64,000 bases of DNA from a virus. The stretch covers positions 1 to 64,000 of the IMG/VR virus record IMGVR_UViG_3300045684_000013; one strand, 5' to 3'. The stretch's first letter is position 1, and each line of letters begins with the position of its first letter. The notes under the pieces are model-generated. The model was not told where the DNA came from, ran no database searches, and saw only the letters and a program-made list of their open reading frames with translations. This document shows positions 1 to 8,600 of this stretch, piece after piece. The position numbers were made by a program, and so were the translations under genes.

Positions 1-2742
1 GGTTTTGCTGGCACACCCGACAGCATCAGCAGTGCATCAACAGTTGGCACACCAAGTCTTCAGGAAAATTACCAGCTGGCAGCAAACAGCATCAGCAGTG
101 CATCAACCGTTGGCAATCCTTCAACAGGTGGTGCATTAGGGCCAGACAGCATCAGCAGTGCATCAACCGTTGGGACGCCAACACTTGGCTTCACATCCCT
201 AGTGTTGCCACCAGTTTCAGGCAGAAAAAGCGATTTGCGGGTGACGGTAAATGGTGCTGACTATTCATTGCCAGACAATTGGCGCGAACTGTCCATCAAT
301 TATGATTTCAATGGGCTTGACTTGGTATCAAACAACCTGCCAAGTGAAATGGTGTATTGTGGAAAACAGCCCTATGCCGACCTGCAAACACGGGTAAATG
401 AAAATATATGTGGTGAAATAACCATCAATGTTGATGTCATTTGCTGGCCTGCCATTCCAGACTGGGAAAGCTTGTATGAAGCAAATGCAAAGCTGTCTGA
501 TGCAAGCTTCACATGTGGTGTGAATCCATCCTGTCAGGTGTCGATTGCTGCCACCAGATTCAATGCATTCACTGTGTTGGAGGCTGCAAGCACTGATGAA
601 ATATGCTTGCAGTGTTCTTCAGTATCAACACAAACAGACACGGTAAAAATCAGGCAGATTCAATCTGGCGGAAAGCATAAAGAAGTAGATGGCATTGCAG
701 ATGTCACGGCGTGTTTCCTGCCAATTGATGAACTTATTGCAGGGCTGGTTGATGAATTGGGCTTTACTTCAGGCAGTGGCATTCCACAGGGTGTGTGGGC
801 ATACGATTTTCACCACAATGTGAACAGGCTGACCATACCAGACACCAGTGACACCACCATCAGCGTCACGGTCACTTCCTTATGGGGAACACAGCACATT
901 GCCACAGTCAATTTCATTGGTGGTGAATCGCTTGATGACCGTGCTGAACTGGTTCAGAAATCCTTGCTGCTTCGTACCTATGGTGGCACATCTGCCCTTG
1001 GTTTCAGCCCTGTGATGAATCAGGTTTTTCATGATATATCTGCAATTTGGGCTGATTCTGGAAATAATAATATTTCACCAGCCATTGACAGTGTTGGTGT
1101 TGGCAATAGAGCATCAGGACAGCTTGACATCATCACTGATTGGCCTGTTGAATCAATCATTGCAATTGGTGATGTGAATGGCCTTTTTGCAGTCAGTGAA
1201 TTGCAGCCGTACAGGTATGGGCTTGGAAGAATGATGTTTTCAACCAATGGCCTGCTGTCTGATGCAACTTGTATGTCATGGGCAGAATTGAAGGGCTTTA
1301 TGACCTGTGTTCACCCAACTGTATTTGTGCCCACAGATAAAAATTTCACTTATGCTGGCTATGATGAATATTTCAACAGCCAGACATTGGCGGTCACACA
1401 GCCAGCATTGCAGCCAAGGTCAGTAAAGTGGAAAATAAGGGAAGATATTCAGCATGCAAAAGGCCTTTTCGGCCAGCGTTCCATTCTGGAAAATGTTGAA
1501 GAAGCAGACAGTGAATGGAAATGGTATGGGAATGAAGTGAACCTGCACACGGGCTTGACAGGCATTGCATCAGGGCCATATTTTGTTGCGGGCAATGGCC
1601 TGCCAGCAAATGATGTTGTTGTGCATACGGTTGGCGCAAGTGAAGCAGGGCCAGCCTTTTTGCGTGGTGCTGTAATAATCACAAACAATGCGGCCTGTGC
1701 AGCAGAAATCACATTTCAGTTGTACAGGAATACAGCAACAGCAGCAAACCTTCTTTACGACACATCCACAAAAGGTGATGTATCAGCAGGCCAGACGGTG
1801 AATTTGAATTTGGGTGCGGCTTTGGATAATAGTGTTATTCCCTCACTGAATCCATTGATGAAGACCAGCACGATTGTTGGCAATGAACCAGTTTGCTTGA
1901 ATGTTGGTGATCAGCTTATATTAAGGATTGAAGTGCTGAATCCAACTGGCTGCACAGACCTTGGCGTCACATTCAGTCCGGGACCAGTCACAAACCTAAA
2001 AAATCCTGATTGGAGGTATGAAACAACTGAAGCAGATGAGGGCTGGCCATTGATCACTGATGAAACAGCATTTGTTGACTTTGAACCATATTATGACTTC
2101 ACTGATTTTAGCAGTTGTGTTGGCATCAGGGATTGTGAATTATCAGAATCATTTTATACGGGTGTGGGCTATGCCTTTACACAGCAACTGGAAGCATTGA
2201 ATGACTATGGTGAAACTGTTTTCGTTACCTTCAGGGCACCAACTGGCCTGAATGATGGCACCATAAACAATGGCGATGATCAAACATGGATGTTTGAAAG
2301 GCAGTGGTATTTCAACACGCTTGGAACGCCACCAAACTGTTTTGATGAAAGGATTGTGAGCTATTATTACCACAACATGATAATTCAACACCCTTGGATT
2401 GCATCAGAATGGGCCAAATATGTGCCATCAAACTTTGCGGGTGACAGATGGGTTTACACCAATGAAATCACATCAACTGGTGGTGGAGGCTTGGAACCAA
2501 CTGTAAATTCAGCAGGCAGCAATTATTTGCCTGACACTGGCCTGATACCAAAGGCGCATTCAAGGGTGAAGCTGTATGAAATGGAAGACTGCCACACGCT
2601 TCTGAATTATGTTTTTCGTGGGCTTGAAAAGGCAGCACAATTTTCCAACTGTGGAAATGGCACAGTGGTTGGAATAATCCGTAAAATGTCAAAGCAGATT
2701 GATGGCCAAGGCCTGACAACATTCATAATTGAAGCAGAATGA
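1..2742 (+). CDS. Distal tail / baseplate-like structural protein (5' end outside window)
   Basis: The reading frame is open from base 1, so the true start lies upstream of the window. At least 913 codons are present. The N-terminal part has three copies of a Ser/Thr-rich motif, SISSASTVG(T/N)P, encoded by a 33-bp DNA repeat. The rest is beta-rich with many Asn, Thr and scattered Cys. The C-terminus ends in a compact segment with the pattern G-x-V-x-G-I-I-x-K with G-L-T-T-F near the end, a style common in phage tail hub or distal tail proteins. It is followed, with ATGA overlap, by another small gene and more structural genes. If the map is circular it lies just downstream of the tape measure at the other end, where baseplate genes are expected. 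No enzymatic domain was recognised, so the assignment rests on context. Confidence 0.6.
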   Translation, partial: GFAGTPDSISSASTVGTPSLQENYQLAANSISSASTVGNPSTGGALGPDSISSASTVGTPTLGFTSLVLPPVSGRKSDLRVTVNGADYSLPDNWRELSINYDFNGLDLVSNNLPSEMVYCGKQPYADLQTRVNENICGEITINVDVICWPAIPDWESLYEANAKLSDASFTCGVNPSCQVSIAATRFNAFTVLEAASTDEICLQCSSVSTQTDTVKIRQIQSGGKHKEVDGIADVTACFLPIDELIAGLVDELGFTSGSGIPQGVWAYDFHHNVNRLTIPDTSDTTISVTVTSLWGTQHIATVNFIGGESLDDRAELVQKSLLLRTYGGTSALGFSPVMNQVFHDISAIWADSGNNNISPAIDSVGVGNRASGQLDIITDWPVESIIAIGDVNGLFAVSELQPYRYGLGRMMFSTNGLLSDATCMSWAELKGFMTCVHPTVFVPTDKNFTYAGYDEYFNSQTLAVTQPALQPRSVKWKIREDIQHAKGLFGQRSILENVEEADSEWKWYGNEVNLHTGLTGIASGPYFVAGNGLPANDVVVHTVGASEAGPAFLRGAVIITNNAACAAEITFQLYRNTATAANLLYDTSTKGDVSAGQTVNLNLGAALDNSVIPSLNPLMKTSTIVGNEPVCLNVGDQLILRIEVLNPTGCTDLGVTFSPGPVTNLKNPDWRYETTEADEGWPLITDETAFVDFEPYYDFTDFSSCVGIRDCELSESFYTGVGYAFTQQLEALNDYGETVFVTFRAPTGLNDGTINNGDDQTWMFERQWYFNTLGTPPNCFDERIVSYYYHNMIIQHPWIASEWAKYVPSNFAGDRWVYTNEITSTGGGGLEPTVNSAGSNYLPDTGLIPKAHSRVKLYEMEDCHTLLNYVFRGLEKAAQFSNCGNGTVVGIIRKMSKQIDGQGLTTFIIEAE
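21..179 (+). repeat. Three 33-bp direct repeats inside tail gene
   Basis: Copies at 21-53, 87-119 and 147-179 encode SISSASTVGTP, SISSASTVGNP and SISSASTVGTP. Spacings are 66 and 60 bp, in frame. A 17-base piece (AGTGCATCAACCGTTGG) recurs inside an unrelated gene near 47110. Confidence 0.85.
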
Positions 2743-3062
2743 AGATGACAGAATCATACATTTGCCAGATACACTGCACAGAATGCATGCAGATGCTGAA
2801 GCAAAGCAACGTGCTTTCAGAGCATGAACTAAAACAGAAATGGCAGCACGTTTATCAGACAGCGCACAATGCAGGTGCCATGGTGCAGCGTGACAAGCAA
2901 TGCAAATGCTTTGATTCCGCTGTTGGTCGTGGTGCAGCTGTAAAAATTGCTGTATGGGCCTGCATTGGGCGTGTGTGGTGCGATGTGATCATGAAAGCAC
3001 CAGGAATAAAAGACTACACAGTCAGCAAAATTGTAAAAGGAATCCAGTTAATCAGAAAGTAA
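2739..3062 (+). CDS. Small Cys-rich protein, unknown
   Basis: 107 aa. The ATG overlaps the stop of the upstream tail gene (ATGA), and the TAA overlaps the next ATG (TAATG), so translation is probably coupled. Cysteines occur as C-x3-H-C-x2-C near the N-terminus (residues 9-17) and as CKC near residue 56, suggesting a small metal-binding fold. The C-terminal half is basic and hydrophobic. Position between two structural genes suggests an assembly or minor virion role, but no family is recognised. Confidence 0.6.
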   Translation: MKMTESYICQIHCTECMQMLKQSNVLSEHELKQKWQHVYQTAHNAGAMVQRDKQCKCFDSAVGRGAAVKIAVWACIGRVWCDVIMKAPGIKDYTVSKIVKGIQLIRK

Positions 3063-3880
3063 TGGCAACATTCACCACCAAAATAAACCCTTTGCATTTT
3101 CCCACATTGGTCACGGACTTTGGGACAAAGACAAATGCACAGGTTGCACACGAGTGCTTTCGTGACAGCGCACGTTGGATTCAAATGTGGTCTGATTCAG
3201 ATGTGCTGACAATGTACTTTTCTGATTCAGATGGATTCTTCCCACTTGAAGGCAGGCTGCTTGATGTGGTTTCAGGTGAAACTTTTCTGATTGCACCTGA
3301 TGCAAATATTGGTGATGATTATTGGTTTGAAATTGACCTTGCACCATACAATGGCAGGGAGCTTGTTTTCCAGGCAGGCAGATTCATTGCTGCACAGTTT
3401 ACAGTCAATCACGAAAGCGAACCATTCAAGGTCTTGCCACACACTGATTCAAGGGTGACTGAATGCTCAACAGTCATGCAATATTGGGGCTGTTCTGATG
3501 ATTTTGGCTGGAATTGGAATGTGGAGGAAACCAGCACAGTGCCTGTGTATGTGCCCACATTGCGAATATTTGACAGCATCAGGCAAAGGGCACCAGTGAT
3601 CAGGAAAACAGTTCGAGAAACTTACGACAAGTCATATTTCACGTGTGCTGCTGAAGCTGATTTCCTACTTGCTGTCAGGCTTGAATTTTCGCCTTTATGG
3701 TGGCATGAAAAATTGTCATTGGCAACAGTCCAGCGTGAAGTCAGAATTGATGGTGCCAGATTTGTGCAGGAACTGGAAGTGCAGCCGGGAGAACAGTATC
3801 AGAATTTGCCACTTTTCAAGGGTGAATTATTACTAAAAAAGGCAGATCAAGTGACCCTGATGCGTCACGGTTGTTGTTGA
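3062..3880 (+). CDS. Structural (tail-region) protein, unknown
   Basis: 272 aa from the ATG at 3062, which overlaps the previous TAA by one base; a longer frame from 2954 would overlap the upstream gene extensively and is not preferred. The protein is rich in aromatic residues and predicted beta strands, with a YWGCSDDFGWNWN-like patch in the middle and a Cys-Cys C-terminus. Tight coupling to tail genes suggests a baseplate or tail accessory protein. No enzyme motif was seen. Confidence 0.65.
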   Translation: MATFTTKINPLHFPTLVTDFGTKTNAQVAHECFRDSARWIQMWSDSDVLTMYFSDSDGFFPLEGRLLDVVSGETFLIAPDANIGDDYWFEIDLAPYNGRELVFQAGRFIAAQFTVNHESEPFKVLPHTDSRVTECSTVMQYWGCSDDFGWNWNVEETSTVPVYVPTLRIFDSIRQRAPVIRKTVRETYDKSYFTCAAEADFLLAVRLEFSPLWWHEKLSLATVQREVRIDGARFVQELEVQPGEQYQNLPLFKGELLLKKADQVTLMRHGCC

Positions 3881-3885
3881 TTGGT

Positions 3886-3901
3886 AAAAAAACTATATTT
3901 G
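3886..3901 (+). promoter_or_regulatory. Candidate promoter, A7 + TATATTTG class
   Basis: A run of seven A (3886-3892) is followed by C and TATATTTG (3894-3901), a perfect match to the Bacteroidota -7 consensus TAnnTTTG. A TTG at 3871-3873 lies 20 bases upstream as a possible -33 element. It would drive the 4008 gene and the portal. The same A7 arrangement recurs at 9851, 15601, 34766 and 43839. Confidence 0.5.
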
Positions 3902-4007
3902 GAAAAATCAGCACTTGTTTGGTGTGTCGAAATCCAGCCAGTGCCAGCAGGCAAGACGTAAAAGCCATTTACTTTATTCATTATTTTCATTTCAAACAAA
4001 AAAAATC

Positions 4008-4553
4008 ATGGCTGATTTCATTAGCGCAAACTGTCAGGACTGTTCAGATTTGGAATTCAGAAGCTATTCATTTTCCTGTGACGTGGCTGATGCTGACTTG
4101 CAGGCACTTGGCTTCAGTATTTGTGGCAGTTCTGTTGGCTGCCTGACACAGGAAGCTGACTATACTGCCCTGACTGCCCTGAACAAATTTGTGGCAATCA
4201 AGGGTGTGCAGGGCAGCAAAGCTGACCCAACACCAGTTGAAATTGACCTTTCATCTTATTCCTGCTATCCAAACCGATTGGTGAAGGAATACAATGAAGT
4301 TTTGAACTGGTCAACACCATTCCTCAAAGAAAACTGGCAGCTGTACAACCAATTCAGAAAGAACCCAACCATTGCCAGTCAGGGAATGTATGTCACCAAG
4401 GCAGGCATCAACTTTGAAATCCCGTCAACACCATCTGTGTTTGTTTCCATAGGTGCGGAAAATGGCATTCAGGCCATCATTGGCACCACTGAATGGACCA
4501 CAAACGCACTTGAAGAACCATTTGACGCACTGGCTTCAATTTGGGCCTGTTGA
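4008..4553 (+). CDS. Cys-rich virion protein, unknown
   Basis: 181 aa starting at ATG 4008, just after an A-rich leader (CAAACAAAAAAAATC). N-terminal pattern CQDC at residues 9-12, further cysteines near 24, 40 and 45. It lies 21 bp upstream of the portal gene and behind a candidate promoter. The size and Ala/Thr/Ser-rich beta character would suit a small tail or head accessory protein. It could be a tail tube or decoration protein, but nothing in the sequence decides this. Confidence 0.55.
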   Translation: MADFISANCQDCSDLEFRSYSFSCDVADADLQALGFSICGSSVGCLTQEADYTALTALNKFVAIKGVQGSKADPTPVEIDLSSYSCYPNRLVKEYNEVLNWSTPFLKENWQLYNQFRKNPTIASQGMYVTKAGINFEIPSTPSVFVSIGAENGIQAIIGTTEWTTNALEEPFDALASIWAC

Positions 4554-4574
4554 TCATTTGACAATTGATTTTTC

Positions 4575-6557
4575 ATGGCTGAATTATTTCAGACAGACGT
4601 TGAAGAAGAAGCCATTGGCCAGCTGGTGTCACAGGCAGAAACCTTTGCAAACGAATTTGCAACAGGTGCCCTTCCTGTGACACCACATTACTTGGCCAAT
4701 GTCTTTCACAGGAATGAACTTTCTGTGCATTTTCGTTGGAAATTTCCAGCAGGCCACCTGATTTCAAAGGTCAGGCCACACGAACCTTCTCAGATTCTGG
4801 AATACAGGCTGAACAATTATGAGCAGAACACCTTTCCAATTGGCTTCAGTGTGGTCAATGCGCTGAAGGGAACATTGGCAAATCCACAGGTTTTTTCTGT
4901 TCAGTTCTCTGATTCGCCACCAATTGAAATCAATGCTGATGAAGCAGAAGATTTTGGCACATACATGACAGCATGTGCAGCTGTGCCGGGAGAAAATTTT
5001 CTACATTATTTTTGGGACTTCATTGCAATTCAGTGCCTGTTGGATTCAAACGGCTATGTTGTAATAATCAACAGCAAGTCAGATTCTGAAGTTGCTGAAT
5101 TGTCAGGCAATCCTGACCCTGCAAAGCGTGCAAAGTGGAGGGAACCAAGGCCATTTTTCATACCTTCTTCACATGTGATGGAAGAAGGTCACGGCTGGAT
5201 GTTTGCCAAGGCCACAGAAATGAATGAAGTCAATATTGAAGACAATGAATTCATTGTTCCTTCATTTTGGTACTTCACAGAAGACATCACATTCAAGCTG
5301 GTGCCAGTTGGTGGCAGGAAAGTCAAGAATGATGATGGCAGAGAAGAAATCAGATTCACGTGGGATGTTGTAGTGTGGGACCAGCACGGATCAGGCATGG
5401 CAGCCAGAAAGCCACGGGGAATTGTTTCAGATGAAAGGGTTTGGCGCGACAAGGCAGGCAGCCTGAAAAGGCATGTCACTGTCATGGAAATGAATGATGT
5501 TGGTTTTTATCTGTCAATTCTTTCACTTGCTGTTCCAGACTTTAACAGGGCAGTCAAGATTCTTTCTGACCTTGAATCAGGCCTTGTGGCTAGTCTTTTT
5601 CCAATCAAAACCGTTGAATTGCAGCAGTGCCCAAGTTGCACAGGCAACGGGTGGGTGAAAGACACCAGAACAGATGCAGAAGACGGCGACACGCTGACCT
5701 GTACTGAATGCAATGGCCTTGGCAAGACATTCCCATCAGGTCCATTTGCAGGTGTTGCAAAGGCACCAAATGAAGCAGGCCTGATTTCACCTGCTGTTGT
5801 CTGGTCTGCACCATCAACTGAACCATTTGCCTTTGCTTGGAAGATGTACAATGAAGCCATTCTGTCAGGCCTGAAGGCCTTGGCACATGGATCATTGCGG
5901 GAACCACCAAGTAACACAAACAACACAGCACGTGCAAAGGAAATTGACATGCAGCAACAGCACATAATTGTGCGTGAAGTGGCTGCAATCATTTACCCTG
6001 TGCTTCAGTGGCTGTTGGACAAAGCTAATGTGCTAAGGTATGGCAAACTTTTAAATTCTGAAGGACTAAGGCAGAACAGGGCAACAGTAATGGTGCCAGC
6101 TAGTTTTGACATCAGCCTGATGTCAGACCTTTTTGAACAGCTGAAGCAGATGCAGGAAAATTCAATGCCAGTGCCAATCAAAAAGGCATGGGCAGAACGG
6201 GCCATTGTTCGCGACCTTGGCAGTCATTCACCAATGGGCAAGCTTGCAAAAGCATATCTGAATGTTGATAAATATGCCCTGATGTCTGAAGAAGAAATCA
6301 TGACAGCAAATGCCAGATACTTTGAAGCCAGTGAAGGCACGCGGCTTGAAGTGATGGTTGACATGTTTCTGCATGATCACTTGGAAACAATCATCAGCAA
6401 ACTTGTCAGGGATAATGCAGCCCTGAATCAGCCTGTTAATTTTCTTTCATTGCCTCCACACTTGCAGCGCACCATGGCCAGAATTGAAGCAAAGAAATTT
6501 GTTGAATTGCAGCAGTTGCCAGAAGCAGAAGTAAAGCGTGATGACAATGGCCAGTAG
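4575..6557 (+). CDS. Portal protein with inserted zinc ribbon
   Basis: 660 aa. The portal forms the dodecameric DNA entry ring at one capsid vertex. Length, central mixed alpha/beta region and the long helical C-terminal half (including TARAKEIDMQQQ followed by hydrophobic helices) resemble portal proteins of Bacteroidota siphophages. An unusual insertion at about residues 350-380 carries CPSC and CTEC pairs with the G-x-G spacing of a DnaJ-like zinc ribbon. Located directly after structural genes and before three tiny genes; it is about 50 kb from the terminase in the direct order but closer across the presumed circular junction. The call rests on overall pattern and on absence of a better candidate in the window. 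Confidence 0.7.
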   Translation: MAELFQTDVEEEAIGQLVSQAETFANEFATGALPVTPHYLANVFHRNELSVHFRWKFPAGHLISKVRPHEPSQILEYRLNNYEQNTFPIGFSVVNALKGTLANPQVFSVQFSDSPPIEINADEAEDFGTYMTACAAVPGENFLHYFWDFIAIQCLLDSNGYVVIINSKSDSEVAELSGNPDPAKRAKWREPRPFFIPSSHVMEEGHGWMFAKATEMNEVNIEDNEFIVPSFWYFTEDITFKLVPVGGRKVKNDDGREEIRFTWDVVVWDQHGSGMAARKPRGIVSDERVWRDKAGSLKRHVTVMEMNDVGFYLSILSLAVPDFNRAVKILSDLESGLVASLFPIKTVELQQCPSCTGNGWVKDTRTDAEDGDTLTCTECNGLGKTFPSGPFAGVAKAPNEAGLISPAVVWSAPSTEPFAFAWKMYNEAILSGLKALAHGSLREPPSNTNNTARAKEIDMQQQHIIVREVAAIIYPVLQWLLDKANVLRYGKLLNSEGLRQNRATVMVPASFDISLMSDLFEQLKQMQENSMPVPIKKAWAERAIVRDLGSHSPMGKLAKAYLNVDKYALMSEEEIMTANARYFEASEGTRLEVMVDMFLHDHLETIISKLVRDNAALNQPVNFLSLPPHLQRTMARIEAKKFVELQQLPEAEVKRDDNGQ

Positions 6558-6735
6558 GGTGGCACAGAATAAATGCCAGTTGTGCAGCAGGTCAGGCAAT
6601 GATGGTGGCCCACGTTGGAAATGGACAGCGTTCGGAAATTGTCGCTTCAAAAGCTGGCAAAAATGCAGGGATTTTGCAGAATACTTGGAAAATAAAGAAA
6701 GGCAAGCAAATGAAAGGAAGAAATTTAAACCGTGA
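6547..6735 (+). CDS. Small Cys-containing protein, unknown
   Basis: 62 aa from ATG 6547, overlapping the end of the portal gene by 11 bases (ATG at 6541 also possible). Has CQLC at residues 12-15 and two more cysteines further on (FGNC, WQKC), so it may bind zinc. The C-terminal third is highly charged and helical. Coding status is supported by tight packing and overlap with both neighbours. Confidence 0.5.
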   Translation: MASRVAQNKCQLCSRSGNDGGPRWKWTAFGNCRFKSWQKCRDFAEYLENKERQANERKKFKP

Positions 6736-6865
6736 CAGGAGAAAAAGAAATGCACACAACAGTGAATGTGTGAAGTGGGCACATGGTAAATGCCAGAAAT
6801 GGGTGATGAGAGATCAGATGAACTTCAAGAAAAGGGCCACTGATTTTGAAGATGGCCAGTCATAA
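6710..6865 (+). CDS. Very small basic Cys protein, unknown
   Basis: 51 aa. ATG 6710 overlaps the preceding gene by 26 bases. Highly basic N-terminus (MKGRNLNRDRRKR), then two cysteines eight residues apart (ECVKWAHGKC). It might be a nucleic-acid-binding or assembly peptide. No family recognised. Confidence 0.45.
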   Translation: MKGRNLNRDRRKRNAHNSECVKWAHGKCQKWVMRDQMNFKKRATDFEDGQS

Positions 6866-6956
6866 ACCATTAACTGAATCAATTATGAAAGGTTGCAACT
6901 GTGGAAAACCAAAGAAACCAAAGGTTAAGGCCAAAAAAATCAGCAATCCATTTTGA
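6852..6956 (+). CDS. 34-aa Cys/Lys peptide, unknown
   Basis: Starts at ATG 6852 inside the end of the previous gene and ends TGA at 6956. Contains GCNCGKPKKPK followed by a Lys-rich tail. A similar small protein beginning MACCGKTNK lies at 20626. Such short Cys/Lys peptides next to structural genes are common in this phage, so the frame is probably real although very short. Confidence 0.4.
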   Translation: MASHKPLTESIMKGCNCGKPKKPKVKAKKISNPF

Positions 6957-6989
6957 TGAATTGCTGAAGCCCCTTTTTCGTGGCTGGAA

Positions 6990-7268
6990 TTAATCAGTGT
7001 ACTTGAATCGACCTGACCACATTTTAAACCATTCAAATGCCAGTGTGTCAATGTGGCCTTCCATGTCTGATTGCATTTGTACATTCAGTTCATCATAAAG
7101 CCGTTCTGAAAGGGCTGTGAAGTCAAAGCAGCCAGCTGAATCAGCAAAGCCATTGACTTTTACTGCCTTGGTGCATGCAGCCTGCACGGATTTTTCAAGG
7201 GCTGTCAATCCCTTCTTTGTTTCAGGGATGGCAGAAAGCAGGACGGGTGAAGATGTCTGGTTTTTCAT
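6990..7268 (-). CDS. Hypothetical protein, last gene of minus-strand block
   Basis: 92 aa. Its ATG overlaps the stop of the upstream minus-strand gene (ATGA at 7265-7268). Mixed helical protein with an acidic aromatic C-terminus (HIDTLAFEWFKMW). It converges with the plus-strand gene ending at 6956, leaving 33 bases between them. No function recognised. Confidence 0.6.
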   Translation of the reverse strand: MKNQTSSPVLLSAIPETKKGLTALEKSVQAACTKAVKVNGFADSAGCFDFTALSERLYDELNVQMQSDMEGHIDTLAFEWFKMWSGRFKYTD

Positions 7269-7764
7269 GATTGGGATGCTTTGAAAATTTTGTATTCAAT
7301 GTTTGAAATCTGCCTGCTTATGCTGGCATGCATTGATACAGTGAAGCTGGTTTGAAGGCTTGTGTGGCACTGCCTTAGAAATCGAAGCGAAGATTTGAAG
7401 TGTTCTGAAGAAATGTTTGGGTCAAGCAGTATGGTCACGAAGAAGTCTTCTGAAAAATTAAAGCCTGAACGAATGGCAAATGATTTCAGCTTTTCCAAAA
7501 AACGCTGTCCATTCTTCCTTTTTGGAAGGTGGTGCAATGGGTACGGGCTTGTCGATATAAGGCACCAAAGGAAGAAGCCACACAAATGGCAGTGCCATCA
7601 GCTAGGCCAGCCACAAAATGTGTTTCTGGCAGCTGCCAGAAGGCCACACGAATGGCAGGCCAGTCAATGCCTCCAAAGAAGGTGGCCAGTTCAAAGCCTG
7701 AAGGCCTTGTGAAGCTTTCCATGGGCTGCTGTCTTTGAGCAAAAGAAAAGGTTGAAGCGGTCAT
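7265..7764 (-). pseudogene. Gene broken by two apparent homopolymer frameshifts
   Basis: The minus strand reads as three overlapping frame pieces that join into one coherent protein of about 165 aa if one base is removed from AAA at 7567-7569 and one from A6 at 7497-7502 (plus-strand coordinates). The start is ATG 7764, preceded by a typical TTCAACATCATCATC leader. The joined product runs from MTASTFSFAQ through VPYIDKPVPIAPPSKKEEW to the stop at 7265, which overlaps the next gene's ATG. Either the gene is decayed or the assembly has two homopolymer insertions. No family recognised. Confidence 0.55.
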
Positions 7765-7790
7765 GATGATGATGTTGAAGATGGAACGAA

Positions 7791-8114
7791 TTAACGGGAA
7801 AGGACACAATTGACAGTTCTGGCAGGGTGGTCATTGCCAAATGGCTTGTAGTCTTCAATGATTTCCATGGTGAAGCCCAATGCTGACACCTTGGCTGCAA
7901 ATGTTTTCCACAGTCTTTCACTGTTGTTAAAGCGGATATACACTACATCCTGTGCATTGATTGCAGCATACATTTCAGGTCTTGTCTTCAGCGTCTGTGG
8001 CATGAAGCCAGCCTGAAGAAGATCAGCAGCACGGTGAACGGAAACGGTTGTGCCAATTGCGTGTGCTTTTGCAAGTTGGGTGATGGTGGCTGATGTTCTT
8101 TCGGGTGAAGTCAT
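7791..8114 (-). CDS. Hypothetical protein behind repeat promoter
   Basis: 107 aa. The start ATG at 8114 follows the leader ACACAACAACATCAAA directly downstream of a minus-strand copy of the dispersed promoter repeat. Basic C-terminus, with an N-terminal Ser/Thr-rich helix and a segment AADLLQAGFMP that could be part of a helix-turn-helix, although this is weak. First gene of a three-gene unit running left to 6990. Confidence 0.6.
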   Translation of the reverse strand: MTSPERTSATITQLAKAHAIGTTVSVHRAADLLQAGFMPQTLKTRPEMYAAINAQDVVYIRFNNSERLWKTFAAKVSALGFTMEIIEDYKPFGNDHPARTVNCVLSR

Positions 8115-8127
8115 TTTGATGTTGTTG

Positions 8128-8210
8128 TGTCAAGCTTCATTGCCCAACACTTCAAAGATGCAAAAAGGTTTCAGACTTGCAAACATATTTGAAAATAGGT
8201 GCAAAAAAAA
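8128..8210 (-). promoter_or_regulatory. Dispersed promoter/5' UTR repeat, copy 1
   Basis: Minus-strand copy of the ~80-bp repeat. The -7-like box CATCTTTG is at 8153-8160 and is followed by the conserved UTR GTGTTGGGCAATGAAGCTTG. It drives the gene starting at 8114. Lies just downstream of the terminator at 8203-8234. Confidence 0.7.
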
Positions 8211-8234
8211 ATGAAGCACCAGTCAGATGCTTCA
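8203..8234 (-). terminator. Rho-independent terminator
   Basis: On the minus strand, TGAAGCA and TGCTTCA form a 7-bp stem with a 9-base loop, followed by a run of nine T. It ends the unit transcribed from the right through 8268. Confidence 0.75.
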
Positions 8235-8267
8235 TTCAGGCCTGATGTTGACCAGTGCTTGCAGGTG

Positions 8268-8600
8268 TCAGAATGATGGAAATGACTCATACTGGTTTTC
8301 ACTTGACCAGCGGTCAAAGGTGACAACCTGTGCTTCATCAAAGGCTTCAATGTATGCCTGAAGCACTTGCAGCAATTCATGGCCATCCTGCACGCGCAAT
8401 TCTTCACGCATAGTTGTCAGCACTGTTCTGGCATCCAAGTGACCACCTGATTGTGGGTGACTGGTCATTTTGTGGAGGCTGCCAAGGGCAGCTGCTGCCT
8501 TCTTCTTTACTGCAAGAATAACAATGGCAGCATCTTTCTTGGATGGCAGTGCCAATGGTTTCTGGCCAGCTGGCTGGCTGTTGTTGGTGTCTTCTTTCAT
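8268..8600 (-). CDS. Hypothetical protein
   Basis: 110 aa, ATG overlapping the stop of the upstream gene (ATGA at 8597-8600). Lys/Ala-rich N-terminal third, then a helical region rich in Glu and Gln (EELRVQDGHELLQVLQAYIEAFDEA). Followed by a rho-independent terminator. No family recognised. Confidence 0.6.
   Translation of the reverse strand: MKEDTNNSQPAGQKPLALPSKKDAAIVILAVKKKAAAALGSLHKMTSHPQSGGHLDARTVLTTMREELRVQDGHELLQVLQAYIEAFDEAQVVTFDRWSSENQYESFPSF

Noticed and set aside
5507-5992. 161-codon minus-strand frame under the portal
   Set aside because: Shadow of the portal gene; no leader, no promoter and improbable composition.
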